64,000 nucleotides of DNA from Variovorax sp. J22G73. Lineage in GTDB: Bacteria > Pseudomonadota > Gammaproteobacteria > Burkholderiales > Burkholderiaceae_C. How positions within the stretch are numbered: position 1 is the first letter of the stretch; the number at the start of each line of letters is the position of its first letter. Location of the stretch: the NCBI RefSeq assembly GCF_030317035.1, contig NZ_JASZYK010000001.1, positions 1,488,001 to 1,552,000 of the forward strand, in the 5' to 3' direction. The translations under genes and the position numbers were made by a program. The notes below the pieces were generated by a model. The model saw only the letters and a list, made by a program, of their open reading frames with translations, was not told where the DNA came from and searched no databases. Shown here in pieces: positions 32,532-43,912 of the stretch.

Positions 32532-32948
32532 ATGAAGGACCGTATCGCGCTGATGCTGGCTGCCTTCTGGTGGGGCAGCCTAACCACGATCGGCTTTCTG
32601 GTCGTGCCGATGCTGTTCGCCAGGCTCGGCAACCCGTCGGTGGCCGGCAACTTTGCCGGCCAGCTGTTCGAGGCGCAGAGCTGGATCGCGATTGCCTGCG
32701 GGCTGATCCTGCTGATTCACTACCGGACCAAGGCGGACGAGCGCATGGACGGGCCGGTCATGACGTCGATGTTCCTGATCCTGGCCGCGCTGCTGCTGGC
32801 GCTGCTTCAGCAATACGCCGTGGCGCCGCGCATCCTGGCGCGCGACAACCTCAAGCTGTGGCATGCCGTGGGAAGCGGCATGTACCTGGTGCAATGGGTT
32901 TGCGCCGGCGTGCTGCTGTGGCGCATGGGCTCGCGCAAGCCCGCCTGA
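32532..32948 (+). CDS. DUF4149 domain-containing membrane protein
   Basis: 138-residue inner-membrane protein with four hydrophobic segments (about residues 5-30, 48-66, 77-95 and 112-132). The WWGSLTTIGFLVVPMLF start and the C-terminal LWHAVGSGMYLVQWVCAGVLLW fit DUF4149 (TMEM205-like). Function unknown. It is a close neighbour of greA in betaproteobacteria and is eight bases downstream here, so it is probably cotranscribed. Confidence 0.85.
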   Translation: MKDRIALMLAAFWWGSLTTIGFLVVPMLFARLGNPSVAGNFAGQLFEAQSWIAIACGLILLIHYRTKADERMDGPVMTSMFLILAALLLALLQQYAVAPRILARDNLKLWHAVGSGMYLVQWVCAGVLLWRMGSRKPA

Positions 32949-32954
32949 ACGACA

Positions 32955-32974
32955 GAGGCGGCAGCTGCCGCCTC
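32955..32974. terminator. perfect palindrome between convergent genes
   Basis: GAGGCGGCAG immediately followed by CTGCCGCCTC, a 20-base perfect palindrome between the DUF4149 stop and the stop of the minus-strand glycosyltransferase. There is no T-run on either side, so it may be a weak bidirectional terminator. Confidence 0.5.
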
Positions 32975-32979
32975 CACCC

Positions 32980-33738
32980 TTACTCTTTCCAGTATTTGGC
33001 GACCCACGTCGCCGGCCGGATGGACCGGAAGGCGCGGTTGCGGCGACCCGCCAGCGCGTCCGGCGGATTGCACTCGCCATGGAACACCATGATGCGTGCG
33101 CCCTCGGGCACGAAGGGCTCTTCCCAGTAGTTGGTCGGCCAGGTGGGAATGCCGTGGTACTTGAAGCTGGGGCACCAGCCGTCGGGCCAGTAGGCGAGCT
33201 TGCCTTGCTGGTGGAGCACGTCCGACAGGTAGGCCTGCTCGTTGCGGTACTCCGCCTGCACCTTGTCCATGTTGGCGCGAAAGTACGCCAGCACGTCGGC
33301 ATGCGCGCCCAGCTCGAAGCGGTAGACCGACGAATTGCCCGTGATCCGGCCGCGGCGCCAGGGGCGCGCATAGTCGTGAATGATCAGGAACTCGCCGGGC
33401 TGCTCGAAGAAGGCGTCCAGGCTGCCCACGACCACCACGTCCAGGTCGAGGAACAGTGCGGTGCCCCGCAGGCCATGCAGGTCCTGCTCGAAGGTGGTGA
33501 GCTTCTTCCAGGCGCCGTCGCGCTGGCCGGGGGCCAGTTGCAGGTTCAGCGGCGGAATGGGGAGGCAGGTCACCTCGGGGTGGATGCCGTTGCCGTCGTC
33601 CGTCAGGCACACGAACTTGAAGTCGCCGCGGAGGTTGCGGCGCACCATCGCGTAGAGCCGGTTGACGTATTCGGGGCCGTATTTCGTGCCCCACTTCATG
33701 CAGAGGATATGGCGCTGGGCGCCTTGCACTGCCGCCAA
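32980..33738 (-). CDS. putative glycosyltransferase
   Basis: 252-residue protein with an N-terminal [20 protein letters not shown] strand-helix, an acidic [16 protein letters not shown] motif that fits the DxD metal/sugar-nucleotide site of GT-A folds, and a C-terminal [10 protein letters not shown] segment. The donor and acceptor are unknown; a role in surface polysaccharide is plausible. The TTG at 33738 keeps the first beta strand; ATG at 33699 would cut into it. It follows the CRM-domain gene by two bases. Confidence 0.75.
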   Translation of the reverse strand: MAAVQGAQRHILCMKWGTKYGPEYVNRLYAMVRRNLRGDFKFVCLTDDGNGIHPEVTCLPIPPLNLQLAPGQRDGAWKKLTTFEQDLHGLRGTALFLDLDVVVVGSLDAFFEQPGEFLIIHDYARPWRRGRITGNSSVYRFELGAHADVLAYFRANMDKVQAEYRNEQAYLSDVLHQQGKLAYWPDGWCPSFKYHGIPTWPTNYWEEPFVPEGARIMVFHGECNPPDALAGRRNRAFRSIRPATWVAKYWKE

Positions 33739-33740
33739 GC

Positions 33741-34220
33741 TCAGTCTGCCTGGTTGCGCTTCTTGGCCGACAGCGGCCGCTTGGCCTTGGCGCGCTTGAT
33801 GGTGCCGCCGGGGGTCAGGCGCTGGTTGCCGAGCACGCGCAGGGTCTTGATTTCGGGGCGTTGGCCGCCGCGCTTGCTGTACTTGACGATCTTGACGTCG
33901 CGCGGGCCGGGCATGCGGTCTTCATCGACCACGCGTTCCTTCTCGGGCTTCGGGCGCCACAGCACCAGCAGCTTGCCGATGTGCTGGATGGGGGCGGCGT
34001 CGAGTTCGTCAGCCAGTTCGCGCAGCATGGCGTCGCGGGCGAGGCGGTCGTCGGAGAAAACGCGGACCTTGATCAGGCCGTGGGCCTTCAGCGCCGCGTC
34101 GGCTTCTTTTTTTACGGCAGGGGTGAGCCCGTCTCCACCGACCATGACGATCGGATCCAGGTGGTGAGCTTCGGCGCGGTGCACCTTGCGCTCGGCAGGG
34201 GTAAGTTGAATGGCGGGCAT
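33741..34220 (-). CDS. yhbY: YhbY-like CRM-domain RNA-binding protein
   Basis: 159 residues: an N-terminal CRM domain of about 95 residues ([44 protein letters not shown], with the GxxG loop) and a basic C-terminal extension ([19 protein letters not shown]). CRM proteins bind pre-50S ribosomal particles. It is divergent from rlmE with 33 bases between starts, a classic arrangement next to rlmE-ftsH. Confidence 0.9.
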   Translation of the reverse strand: MPAIQLTPAERKVHRAEAHHLDPIVMVGGDGLTPAVKKEADAALKAHGLIKVRVFSDDRLARDAMLRELADELDAAPIQHIGKLLVLWRPKPEKERVVDEDRMPGPRDVKIVKYSKRGGQRPEIKTLRVLGNQRLTPGGTIKRAKAKRPLSAKKRNQAD

Positions 34221-34253
34221 CCCCGTATTATCGACGCGTACACGAAGACCCTC

Positions 34254-34922
34254 ATGAGCACCAAAGCCAAAAGCAAAAAAGTCAATAAAGCGTGGCTTCA
34301 CGACCATATCAACGACCCCTACGTGAAACTCGCCACGCGGGAGGGATACCGGGCGCGCGCCGCCTACAAATTGAAGGAAATCGACGAGTCGCTCGGTCTC
34401 GTCAAGCCGGGGCAGCTGGTGGTGGACCTCGGCTCCACCCCCGGCGCCTGGAGCCAGTACCTGCGCCGGCGCATGTCGCCCGACGGCGCTGCCGCCGGGG
34501 CGCTGAACGGCACCATCGTCGCGCTGGACATGCTGGCCATGGAGCCGATCGAGGGCGTGACCTTCCTGCAGGGCGATTTCCGGGAAGATGCGCTTCTGCA
34601 ACAGTTGCTCGGCGTGCTGGCAGGCCGCAAGGCCGACCTGGTGGTTTCGGACATGGCACCCAATCTTTCAGGCATCCATTCGGCCGATGCGGCCCGGGTG
34701 GCCCACCTGATCGAACTGGCCATCGACTTCGCGCAGCACCACCTGAAGCCCGAAGGGGCGCTGGTGGCCAAGCTCTTCCACGGCAGCGGGTATGACGACC
34801 TGGTGAAGCTCTTCAAGGCGAATTTCCGCACCGTGAAGCCCTTCAAGCCCAAGGCGTCGCGGGACAAATCGTCCGAGACCTTCCTCGTCGGCACGGGCTT
34901 GAAGGCCCAGGATACGCATTGA
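34254..34922 (+). CDS. rlmE: 23S rRNA (uridine2552-2'-O)-methyltransferase RlmE (FtsJ)
   Basis: SAM-dependent methyltransferase acting on U2552 in the 23S A-loop, late in 50S assembly. SAM motif [26 protein letters not shown] and the K-D-K-E catalytic lysine region [13 protein letters not shown] are present. 222 residues. It precedes ftsH, as in E. coli, but with a 178-base spacer rather than tight coupling. Confidence 0.97.
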   Translation: MSTKAKSKKVNKAWLHDHINDPYVKLATREGYRARAAYKLKEIDESLGLVKPGQLVVDLGSTPGAWSQYLRRRMSPDGAAAGALNGTIVALDMLAMEPIEGVTFLQGDFREDALLQQLLGVLAGRKADLVVSDMAPNLSGIHSADAARVAHLIELAIDFAQHHLKPEGALVAKLFHGSGYDDLVKLFKANFRTVKPFKPKASRDKSSETFLVGTGLKAQDTH

Positions 34923-35100
34923 TACCTTGCCGAATCAGGCGTCCAAAGGGTGCGCCCGGGGCGCAAACCCCTGTCAGCCTATGGCTGCATTAGGGAAATG
35001 CCCGCTTTTCGCAGCTTGAAAAGCCTAAAATGGGGCGCAATTGCGTACCCATAGCGCGTTTTTTCATATCCTCGTCACGCGCTTTCGACTGGAGCTTCGT

Positions 35101-37017
<1,917 letters not shown>

Positions 37018-37039
37018 GGTGGGTTTGCAAGCAAGCAAC

Positions 37040-37063
37040 AACGGGGCCTCTGGCCCCGTTTTT
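37040..37063 (+). terminator. terminator between ftsH and folP
   Basis: AACGGGGCC - TCT - GGCCCCGTT followed by TTTT. It falls between the ftsH stop and the folP start, so folP-glmM may depend partly on read-through. Confidence 0.8.
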
Positions 37064-37090
37064 CATGGCGAGCCGACCGCCGCCGCGCCG

Positions 37091-37954
37091 GTGTGGCAAA
37101 CCTCGCGCTTTCGCATCGACCTGTCCCTGCCGCGGGTGATGGGCATCGTCAACGTCACGCCCGATTCCTTTTCCGACGGTGGCGCCCACGCCTCCACCGG
37201 CACCGCGCTGCGGCACTGCGAACAGTTGCTGGAGGAGGGCGCCGACATCCTCGACATCGGCGGCGAATCGACCCGTCCCGGCAGCCCGGCGGTGTCGCTC
37301 GACGACGAGCTTGCCCGCGTGCTGCCCGTGGTGCGCGAGGCGGTGAAGCTGAACGTGCCGGTCTCCGTCGACACCTACAAGCCCGAGGTCATGCGCGCGG
37401 TGCTCGACCTGGGCGCGGACATCGTCAACGACATCTGGGCGCTGCGCCGACCGGGCGCGCGCGAGGCCGTGGCGGCGCACCCTTCGTGCGGCATCTGCCT
37501 GATGCACATGCACCGCGATCCGCAGACCATGCAGGCCGTGCCGATGGCCGGCGATGTGATTCCCGAAGTGCTGTCCTTCCTGCAAGCGCAATTGCAGCTG
37601 CTGCGTACGCTCGGAGTGGATGCGTCGCGCATCACGCTCGACCCGGGCGTGGGCTTCGGCAAGACCGTGGCGCAGAATTTCGCCTTGCTCGCGCGCCAGC
37701 GCGAACTGCTCGCGGGCGGTTTGCCGCTGCTGCTGGGCTGGTCGCGCAAGTCGTCCATCGGCGCGGTCACGGGCATCGAGTTGGCAGGTGAGCGCATCGT
37801 GCCCAGCGTGGCCGCGGCGCTGCTGGCCGTGGACCGCGGCGCGGCCGTGGTGCGCGTGCACGACGTGCACGACACGGTCGCCGCCATCGCCGTATGGCGC
37901 GCCATGAAGGCGCAAGAACCACAACAAACAAAAAACGAGATCGGACAACCATGA
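37091..37954 (+). CDS. folP: dihydropteroate synthase
   Basis: Joins p-aminobenzoate to dihydropterin diphosphate in folate synthesis; target of sulfonamides. [35 protein letters not shown] and [11 protein letters not shown] mark the TIM barrel and substrate loops. GTG at 37091 (reading [11 protein letters not shown]) gives 287 residues, near the normal 280; no strong ribosome site is visible, so the start is tentative. Its stop overlaps the glmM ATG (ATGA). Confidence 0.96.
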   Translation: MWQTSRFRIDLSLPRVMGIVNVTPDSFSDGGAHASTGTALRHCEQLLEEGADILDIGGESTRPGSPAVSLDDELARVLPVVREAVKLNVPVSVDTYKPEVMRAVLDLGADIVNDIWALRRPGAREAVAAHPSCGICLMHMHRDPQTMQAVPMAGDVIPEVLSFLQAQLQLLRTLGVDASRITLDPGVGFGKTVAQNFALLARQRELLAGGLPLLLGWSRKSSIGAVTGIELAGERIVPSVAAALLAVDRGAAVVRVHDVHDTVAAIAVWRAMKAQEPQQTKNEIGQP

Positions 37955-39288
37955 CCCGCAAATATTTCGGCACCGACGGCATCCGTGGCACGGTCGGCCA
38001 GGCCCCCATCACCCCCGACTTCGTGCTGCGCCTGGCGCACGCCGTGGGCCGCGTGCTGAAGAAAACCCAGGCCCGCCCGACGGTGCTGATCGGCAAGGAC
38101 ACCCGCATTTCGGGCTACATGCTGGAGTCGGCGCTCGAATCGGGCTTCAACTCGGCTGGCGTCGACGTGGTGCTGCTCGGGCCGCTGCCCACGCCCGGCG
38201 TGGCATACCTCACGCGGGCCCAGCGCGCCAGCCTCGGCGTGGTGATCAGCGCGAGCCACAACGCCTACCCCGACAACGGCATCAAGTTCTTCAGCGCGCA
38301 GGGCACCAAGCTCGACGACGCCTGGGAACTGGCGGTGGAAGCCGCGCTGGAAGAAGCCCCGGTGTGGGCCGACTCCGCCGCCCTGGGCAAGGCCCGGCGC
38401 CTCAACGACGCGGCCGGCCGCTACATCGAGTTCTGCAAGAGCACCTTCGCCAACGACCTCACGCTGCGCGGCATGAAGCTGGTGGTCGACGCGGCGCACG
38501 GCGCGGCCTACCAGGTGGCGCCCAACGTGTTCCACGAGCTGGGCGCCGAGGTGACCAGCATCGGCGTGTCGCCGGACGGCCTGAACATCAACAAGGGCGT
38601 GGGCGCCACGCACCCGCAGGCGCTGGTGAGTGCGGTGACGGCGCAGCGGGCCGACTACGGCATCGCCCTCGACGGCGACGCCGACCGCCTGCAGCTGGTC
38701 GACGCCAGCGGCCGCCTGTTCAACGGCGACGAGCTGCTGTACCTCATGGTGGCCGAGCGCATCGCGCGCGGCGAAAAGCCGGTCGGCGTGGTCGGCACGC
38801 TGATGACCAACAAGGCCGTCGAGGTCGCGCTGCGCAAGCAGGGCATCGAGTTCGTGCGCGCCAAGGTGGGCGACCGCTATGTGCTCGAAGAGCTCGACAA
38901 GCGCGGCTGGATCCTGGGCGGCGAGGGCTCCGGCCACCTGCTGGCCCTCGACCGCCACACCACGGGCGACGGCATCGTCAGCGCGCTGCAGGTGCTGCAG
39001 GCCTGCGTGCGCAGCGGCAAGACCGTGGCGCAGCTACTCGACGGCGTCACGCTGTTCCCGCAGACGCTCATCAACGTGCGCCTCGCGCCCGAGCAGAACT
39101 GGAAGGACAACCAGGCCCTGGCCAGCGAAACCGAGCGCATCGAGGCCGAGTTGGGCGACGCGGGCCGTGTGCTCATCCGCGCGAGCGGCACCGAGCCGCT
39201 GGTGCGCGTGATGGTCGAGGCGCGCGACGCGGCCCAGGCCGAATCGAGCGCGAAGCGGCTGGCGGCCACGCTCGAACCGGCGAAGTGA
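37951..39288 (+). CDS. glmM: phosphoglucosamine mutase
   Basis: Interconverts glucosamine-6- and -1-phosphate for UDP-GlcNAc, feeding peptidoglycan and lipid A. FGTDGIRG starts the protein, the phosphoserine is S102 in [12 protein letters not shown], the magnesium loop is DGDADR and the sugar-binding loop GEGSGH. 445 residues. It overlaps folP by four bases; the folP-glmM pairing is conserved across proteobacteria. Confidence 0.98.
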   Translation: MTRKYFGTDGIRGTVGQAPITPDFVLRLAHAVGRVLKKTQARPTVLIGKDTRISGYMLESALESGFNSAGVDVVLLGPLPTPGVAYLTRAQRASLGVVISASHNAYPDNGIKFFSAQGTKLDDAWELAVEAALEEAPVWADSAALGKARRLNDAAGRYIEFCKSTFANDLTLRGMKLVVDAAHGAAYQVAPNVFHELGAEVTSIGVSPDGLNINKGVGATHPQALVSAVTAQRADYGIALDGDADRLQLVDASGRLFNGDELLYLMVAERIARGEKPVGVVGTLMTNKAVEVALRKQGIEFVRAKVGDRYVLEELDKRGWILGGEGSGHLLALDRHTTGDGIVSALQVLQACVRSGKTVAQLLDGVTLFPQTLINVRLAPEQNWKDNQALASETERIEAELGDAGRVLIRASGTEPLVRVMVEARDAAQAESSAKRLAATLEPAK

Positions 39289-39295
39289 TGTGGTG

Positions 39296-39778
39296 ATGCC
39301 GATCGACGTCCGTCTCGTCGACTACCGCGACGCGGCGCAGGCCGCCGCCCTGGTCGGCCTGCTCGATGCCTATGCCCGCGACCCTGCTGGCGGCGGCACG
39401 CCGCTCGATGCGGCGGTGCGCCAGGGGCTCCCCACCGCGTTGGCGGCGCGTCCGCAGGCTTTCAGCGTGCTGGCCTATGACGGCGAACATGCGGTGGGCC
39501 TGGTCAACTGCATCGAGGGGTTCTCGACCTTCGCCTGCAAGCCGCTGGTGAACGTGCACGACGTGGTGGTGCTGGCCAGCCACCGCGGCCAGCGCGTGGC
39601 CCAGCAGATGTTCGCGCTGGTGGAGCAGGAGGCGCGCCGCCGTGGCGCCTGCAAGCTCACGCTCGAGGTGCTGTCGGGCAACGCGCCCGCATTGCGCGCG
39701 TACGAGCGCGAGGGATTCGCGGGCTACCAGCTCGACCCGGCCTTCGGCCACGCTGTCTTTCTCCAGAAGAAGCTCTGA
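39296..39778 (+). CDS. GNAT family N-acetyltransferase
   Basis: 160-residue acetyltransferase. The acetyl-CoA loop is in VVLASHRGQRVAQQMFALVEQEA, followed by CKLTLEVLSGNAPALRAYEREGF typical of motif B. Substrate unknown. It begins seven bases after glmM; in-frame GTG codons at 39290 and 39293 are alternative starts. It is followed by a terminator facing the minus-strand catabolic genes. Confidence 0.88.
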   Translation: MPIDVRLVDYRDAAQAAALVGLLDAYARDPAGGGTPLDAAVRQGLPTALAARPQAFSVLAYDGEHAVGLVNCIEGFSTFACKPLVNVHDVVVLASHRGQRVAQQMFALVEQEARRRGACKLTLEVLSGNAPALRAYEREGFAGYQLDPAFGHAVFLQKKL

Positions 39779-39786
39779 CAAAGAAA

Positions 39787-39820
39787 AAGGGCCGGGGCGT
39801 GTTGAACGCCGTCGGCCCTT
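39787..39820. terminator. bidirectional terminator between GNAT and acyl-CoA dehydrogenase genes
   Basis: AAGGGCCG pairs with CGGCCCTT around a GGCGT...ACGCC inner stem. The minus strand then reads TTTTTC, ending the catabolic transcript. Confidence 0.7.
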
Positions 39821-39863
39821 GTCGCAAGCCTCTCCCCGCAAGGGAGAGGGAGCAATACAACGA

Positions 39864-41135
39864 TCAGAAGCGCGTCACCGGCATGTCGGCGTCGGCCTTG
39901 TTCGGCGCGTAGCGGCCCAGCTCCCACTTGGCGATCGCGTTGCGGTGCACTTCGTCCGGACCGTCCGCGAAGCGCAGCGTGCGTGCGTGGGCATAGGCGT
40001 TGGCCAGCGGAAAGTCGTCGCACATGCCGCCGCCACCATGCACCTGCATGGCCCAGTCGATCACCTGGCAGGCCATCGTCGGAGCGACGACCTTGATCAT
40101 GGCGATCTCGTTCTTGGCGACCTTGTTGCCGGCCACGTCCATCAGCCAGGCGGCCTTCAGCGTGAGCAGGCGCGCCATGTCGATCTTGCAGCGCGCTTCG
40201 GCGATGCGCTCCTGCGTCACGGTCTGCGAGGCCACGGTCTTGCCGAAGGCCACGCGCGACGAGGCGCGCTTGCACATCAGCTCGAGCGCGCGCTCGGCCA
40301 GGCCGATCAGGCGCATGCAGTGGTGGATGCGTCCCGGGCCAAGGCGGCCTTGCGCAATTTCGAAACCGCGGCCTTCGCCCAGGAGGATGTTGCCCACCGG
40401 TACGCGCACGTTCTCGAAGTACATCTCGACGTGGCCGTGCGGCGCATCGTCGTAGCCCATCACGTTGAGCGGGCGCACGATGCGGATGCCCTTGGCGTCC
40501 GCCGGCACGATGACCATGCTCTGCTGCGAATGGCGGGGTGCGTCGGGGTCGGTCTTGCCCATGGTGATGTAGACCGCGCAGCGCGGGTCGGCCGCACCGG
40601 AAATCCACCACTTGTGGCCGTTGATGACGTACTCGTCGCCCTGGCGTTCGATGCGCGTCGCGATGTTGGTGGCGTCGCTGGAGGCCACGTCGGGCTCGGT
40701 CATCGCGAAGGCCGAGCGAATTTCGCCTTCGAGCAGCGGCTTGAGCCAGCGTGCCTTGATTTCCTCGGAGCCGTAGCGCGCGATGGTTTCCATGTTGCCG
40801 GTGTCGGGCGCCGAGCAATTGAAGGCTTCGCTCGCCCATGGCACCGCGCCCATGATTTCGGCGAGGGGCGCGTATTCCTGGTTGGTCAGGCCGGCACCGG
40901 CATAGCCGGACGCCGAGGCGCTGTCGACCGGCAGGAACAGGTTCCACAGGCCCTGGGCCTTGGCCTTTTCCTTGACCTTCTCGACGGTCTTCAGCGCGCT
41001 CCAGCGCTTGCCGGCGACCGTGTTGGCGGCCAGCTCGGCGCTGTACTCGGCTTCGGCCGGGTAGATGTTCTCGTCCATGAACGCCTTGACGCGTTTCTGG
41101 AGGTCTTTGGTTTTGGCCGAGTATTCGAAGTCCAT
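39864..41135 (-). CDS. acyl-CoA dehydrogenase family protein (ACAD10/11-like)
   Basis: FAD-dependent acyl-CoA dehydrogenase of 423 residues. [16 protein letters not shown] is the flavin/substrate signature, [13 protein letters not shown] and [16 protein letters not shown] fit the C-terminal helical domain. GGAG precedes the ATG at 41135. Directly upstream (53 bases) is an APH-fold kinase; in mammals ACAD10 and ACAD11 fuse these two domains and act on 4-hydroxyacyl-CoAs through a phosphorylated intermediate, so a split bacterial version is a fair inference. The precise substrate is unknown. Confidence 0.9.
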   Translation of the reverse strand: MDFEYSAKTKDLQKRVKAFMDENIYPAEAEYSAELAANTVAGKRWSALKTVEKVKEKAKAQGLWNLFLPVDSASASGYAGAGLTNQEYAPLAEIMGAVPWASEAFNCSAPDTGNMETIARYGSEEIKARWLKPLLEGEIRSAFAMTEPDVASSDATNIATRIERQGDEYVINGHKWWISGAADPRCAVYITMGKTDPDAPRHSQQSMVIVPADAKGIRIVRPLNVMGYDDAPHGHVEMYFENVRVPVGNILLGEGRGFEIAQGRLGPGRIHHCMRLIGLAERALELMCKRASSRVAFGKTVASQTVTQERIAEARCKIDMARLLTLKAAWLMDVAGNKVAKNEIAMIKVVAPTMACQVIDWAMQVHGGGGMCDDFPLANAYAHARTLRFADGPDEVHRNAIAKWELGRYAPNKADADMPVTRF

Positions 41136-41188
41136 CTTGTGTCTCCTGGTGGGTCCTGTGTGAGTGGGGTGGCGCTGAAGGACGGCGG

Positions 41189-42277
41189 TTACGCCTTTTG
41201 GGCGAACTGCCAGGCCATTTCGGCCATGGGGCGTGCACCGCGGCCCGAGGCCACGGCTTGCTCGCTCGATGCGGTGCCGGCCTCGACCCGCTTGGCAATG
41301 CCTTGCAGGATCGCGGCCATGCGGAACAGGTTGTAGGCCTGGTAGAAGTTCCAGTCGGGCGCCAGCGCCTCGGGCGTGGTGAGGCCGGTGCGCTCGCAGT
41401 ACTTGCGGATGTATTCGCTCTCGGTCGGAATGCCCAGGCTCTTGTGGTCCAGGCCGCCGATGCCGCGGAATGTGGCGCCCGAGATGTGCCACGACATGCA
41501 GTGGTAGCTGAAGTCGGCCAGCGGATGGCCCAGCGTCGACAGCTCCCAGTCGAGCACGGCGATGGCGCGCGGCTCGGTGGCGTGGAACATGATGTTGTCC
41601 AGGCGGAAGTCGCCGTGCACGATCGACACCATGCTCTCGTCACGCGCGCTGGCCGGCATGTGCGCGGGCAGCCATTCCATCAGCTTGTCCATCTCGGGAA
41701 TGGGCTGGGTGATGGACGCCACGTACTGCTTGCTCCAGCGGCCGATCTGGCGTTCGAAGTAGTTGCCCGGCTTGCCGTAGCTGGCCAGGCCGCGCTCGGC
41801 GAACTTCACCGAGTGCAGCGCGGCGATCACGCGGTTCATCTCGTCGTAGATGGCCGCGCGCTCGTCGTTGCCCATGCCCGGCAGCGACTGGTCCCACAGC
41901 ACGCGGCCCTGCATGAATTCCATGACATAGAAGGCCCGCCCGATGACGCCTTCGTCCTCGCACAGGCAGTACATGCGCGGCACCGGCACGTCGGTGCCGG
42001 CCAGGCCGCTCATCACCTTGAACTCGCGCTCCACCGCATGGGCCGAGGGCAGCAGCTTGGCGACCGGGCCCGGCTTGGCGCGCATCACGTAGCTTTGCGA
42101 CGGCGTGACCAGCTTGTAGGTCGGGTTCGACTGGCCGCCCTTGAACATCTCGACCGTCAGCGGCCCCTTGAACCCCTCGAGGTTCTTCTCGAGCCAGGCG
42201 GCAAGCGCGTCGACGTCGAAGGCGTGCTGTTGCGAGACGGCACGGGTGCCGATGAAGTTGGAGAAGTCCTGGCTCAT
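41189..42277 (-). CDS. APH-fold phosphotransferase family protein
   Basis: 362-residue kinase-like protein of the aminoglycoside phosphotransferase/choline kinase fold. The catalytic loop is [13 protein letters not shown] and the metal-binding aspartate is in [29 protein letters not shown] begins the nucleotide lobe. Its partner is not an antibiotic: the adjacent acyl-CoA dehydrogenase points to a hydroxyacyl-CoA kinase role like the N-terminal half of ACAD10/11 or LvaA of levulinate catabolism. It is 55 bases after the Crp-type gene. Confidence 0.88.
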   Translation of the reverse strand: MSQDFSNFIGTRAVSQQHAFDVDALAAWLEKNLEGFKGPLTVEMFKGGQSNPTYKLVTPSQSYVMRAKPGPVAKLLPSAHAVEREFKVMSGLAGTDVPVPRMYCLCEDEGVIGRAFYVMEFMQGRVLWDQSLPGMGNDERAAIYDEMNRVIAALHSVKFAERGLASYGKPGNYFERQIGRWSKQYVASITQPIPEMDKLMEWLPAHMPASARDESMVSIVHGDFRLDNIMFHATEPRAIAVLDWELSTLGHPLADFSYHCMSWHISGATFRGIGGLDHKSLGIPTESEYIRKYCERTGLTTPEALAPDWNFYQAYNLFRMAAILQGIAKRVEAGTASSEQAVASGRGARPMAEMAWQFAQKA

Positions 42278-42332
42278 GTCGGTGCTTGTCTTTTGTCTGT
42301 TCTTGTCGGTGGTCTTCTTGCAGGTGCGCGTT

Positions 42333-43052
42333 CTAGTCTTCAGCTTCCGACACGCGCATGAGCGCCGCGCGGTCCAGGATGACGAGCCCGCTCGTCTCGA
42401 TGCGGATGGTGCCCTCGCGCTCCATGGTCTTCAGCTCCTGGTTGACCCGCTGGCGCGACGCGCCCAGCAGCTGCGCCAGTTCTTCCTGCGCAAGCTGCAG
42501 CCCGATGCGCATCTGGCTGCCGTCGTCCAGGTTGGGCACGCCGTAGCTGCGCACCAGGTGAATGAGCTGCTTGGCCAGCCGTGCCCGCAGGGGCAGGGTG
42601 TTGAGGTCTTCCACCAGCCCGAACAGCGTGCGGATGCGCCGCGCCTGCAGCCGCATCAGCGCCTCGTACAGCTCCACGTGCGACGCCAGGATCTTCTGGA
42701 AGTCGGCGCGAGCCACGCACAGGATGGTGCTGTCCCCATGCGCATACGCATCGTGCGTGCGCCGGTCCCCGTCGAACATTGCCACGTCGCCGAACCAGAT
42801 GCCCGGCTCCACGTAGGTCAGCGTCACCTGCTTGCCCGAGACGGCCGTCGAACTCACGCGCACCGCGCCCTTGGCGCAGGCGATCCAGTGTTCGGGCGGG
42901 TCGCCGCGGGCAGCGATCAGGTCGCCGTCCTTGTAGCGTTTGACGAAAGCGCATCGGAGGATGTCGTGCCGTAGCGATGGGGATAGGGAAGAAAACCAGC
43001 GACCACTGTTGATCGCTTCACGTTCTTCGATAGTAAGAATGGGGTCGTCCAT
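42333..43052 (-). CDS. Crp/Fnr family transcriptional regulator
   Basis: 239 residues: an N-terminal cyclic-nucleotide-binding beta-roll (YKDGDLIAARGDPPEHWIACAKGAVRVSS, WFGDVAMFDG), a dimer helix, and a C-terminal helix-turn-helix (LAQEELAQLLGASRQRVNQELKTMEREG). No N-terminal cysteine set for an FNR-type cluster is visible. Placed inside the catabolic run, it may control these genes; its ligand is unknown. Confidence 0.92.
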   Translation of the reverse strand: MDDPILTIEEREAINSGRWFSSLSPSLRHDILRCAFVKRYKDGDLIAARGDPPEHWIACAKGAVRVSSTAVSGKQVTLTYVEPGIWFGDVAMFDGDRRTHDAYAHGDSTILCVARADFQKILASHVELYEALMRLQARRIRTLFGLVEDLNTLPLRARLAKQLIHLVRSYGVPNLDDGSQMRIGLQLAQEELAQLLGASRQRVNQELKTMEREGTIRIETSGLVILDRAALMRVSEAED

Positions 43053-43112
43053 TGGTCTGTCCTCTCGGCGACTGAAAAGGCGGGGGGTGTCACGGGAGCG
43101 ACGCGGGGGGCG

Positions 43113-43892
43113 TCACTCGTATTGCGGTGGCTTCTTGTCGAGAAACGCGGCAATGCCGATGCCTGCGTTCGCGTGGTGCAGGTTGCGCACGAAGTGGTCG
43201 CGCTCCTGCGTGAGCTGCGAGGTGAGCGTGGCGCCGCGCGCATCGCTCAGCAGCTCCTTGATGCTCGCCAGCGAGTTGGGCGCGCGCGCGTTGAGCTTGG
43301 CGGCCAGGGCCAGCGCGCCTTGCAGCGCCTGCCCGGTCTCGGTGAGCTCGTTGACCAGGCCCAGCGCATGCAGGCGCTGCGCGCCGATGCGTTCGCCGTT
43401 CATGAGCCATTCGCTGGCCAGCTGGCGCGGCAGCTGCTGCCCCAGGTGCCAGCTGAGGCCGCCGTCGGGCGACAGCGCCACGTTGCTGTACGAGGCCGCG
43501 AACACCGCGTCGCGCGCCGCGACCACGAAGTCGCAGGCCAGCGCGAGCGAGAAGCCCGCGCCGGCGGCAGCGCCTTCGACCGCCGCGATGATCGGCTTGG
43601 GGAAGGTACGGATCGAATCGATCCAGTTGTGCAGGCCCTCGATGCTCTCGGCCTGCACCGAGCGGTCGAGCTGCCGGTTGGCCAGCAGCCGCTGCAGCGA
43701 GCCGCCGGCGCAGAACCATGCGCCTTCGCCCACGATGACGACGCTGCGGATCTCGGCGCTGCCCTCGGCGCCGTTGAGCGCCTCGATGCCGGCGGCGTAG
43801 ATCTCGGGGCCCAGGGCGTTGCGCTGGGTCGGGTTGGCGATGGTCAGCACCATGGTGCTGCCTTCGCTCGTGCTCTTCAGTTCGGCGGTCAT
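43113..43892 (-). CDS. enoyl-CoA hydratase/isomerase family protein
   Basis: Crotonase-fold protein of 259 residues. The oxyanion-hole strands are GAWFCAGGSLQRLL and AVEGAAAGAGFSLALACDFVVA, with SYSNVALSPDGGLSWHL in the active-site region. The third position of the first loop is glycine-serine rather than the usual GGD, so isomerase activity cannot be excluded. It starts 20 bases after the 3-hydroxyacyl-CoA dehydrogenase stop, so the two are cotranscribed. Confidence 0.9.
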   Translation of the reverse strand: MTAELKSTSEGSTMVLTIANPTQRNALGPEIYAAGIEALNGAEGSAEIRSVVIVGEGAWFCAGGSLQRLLANRQLDRSVQAESIEGLHNWIDSIRTFPKPIIAAVEGAAAGAGFSLALACDFVVAARDAVFAASYSNVALSPDGGLSWHLGQQLPRQLASEWLMNGERIGAQRLHALGLVNELTETGQALQGALALAAKLNARAPNSLASIKELLSDARGATLTSQLTQERDHFVRNLHHANAGIGIAAFLDKKPPQYE

Positions 43893-43912
43893 TGCGTGGT
43901 GGTCCTCGGCTT

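Noticed and set aside
35015-35021. CTTGAAA before ftsH as a heat-shock sigma-32 promoter
   Set aside because: No CCCCAT-like -10 follows at 11-16 bases; only the first half of the consensus is seen.
41189-42277. Aminoglycoside resistance gene
   Set aside because: The fold is APH-like, but the adjoining acyl-CoA dehydrogenase and family features point to acyl-CoA metabolism, not antibiotic modification.
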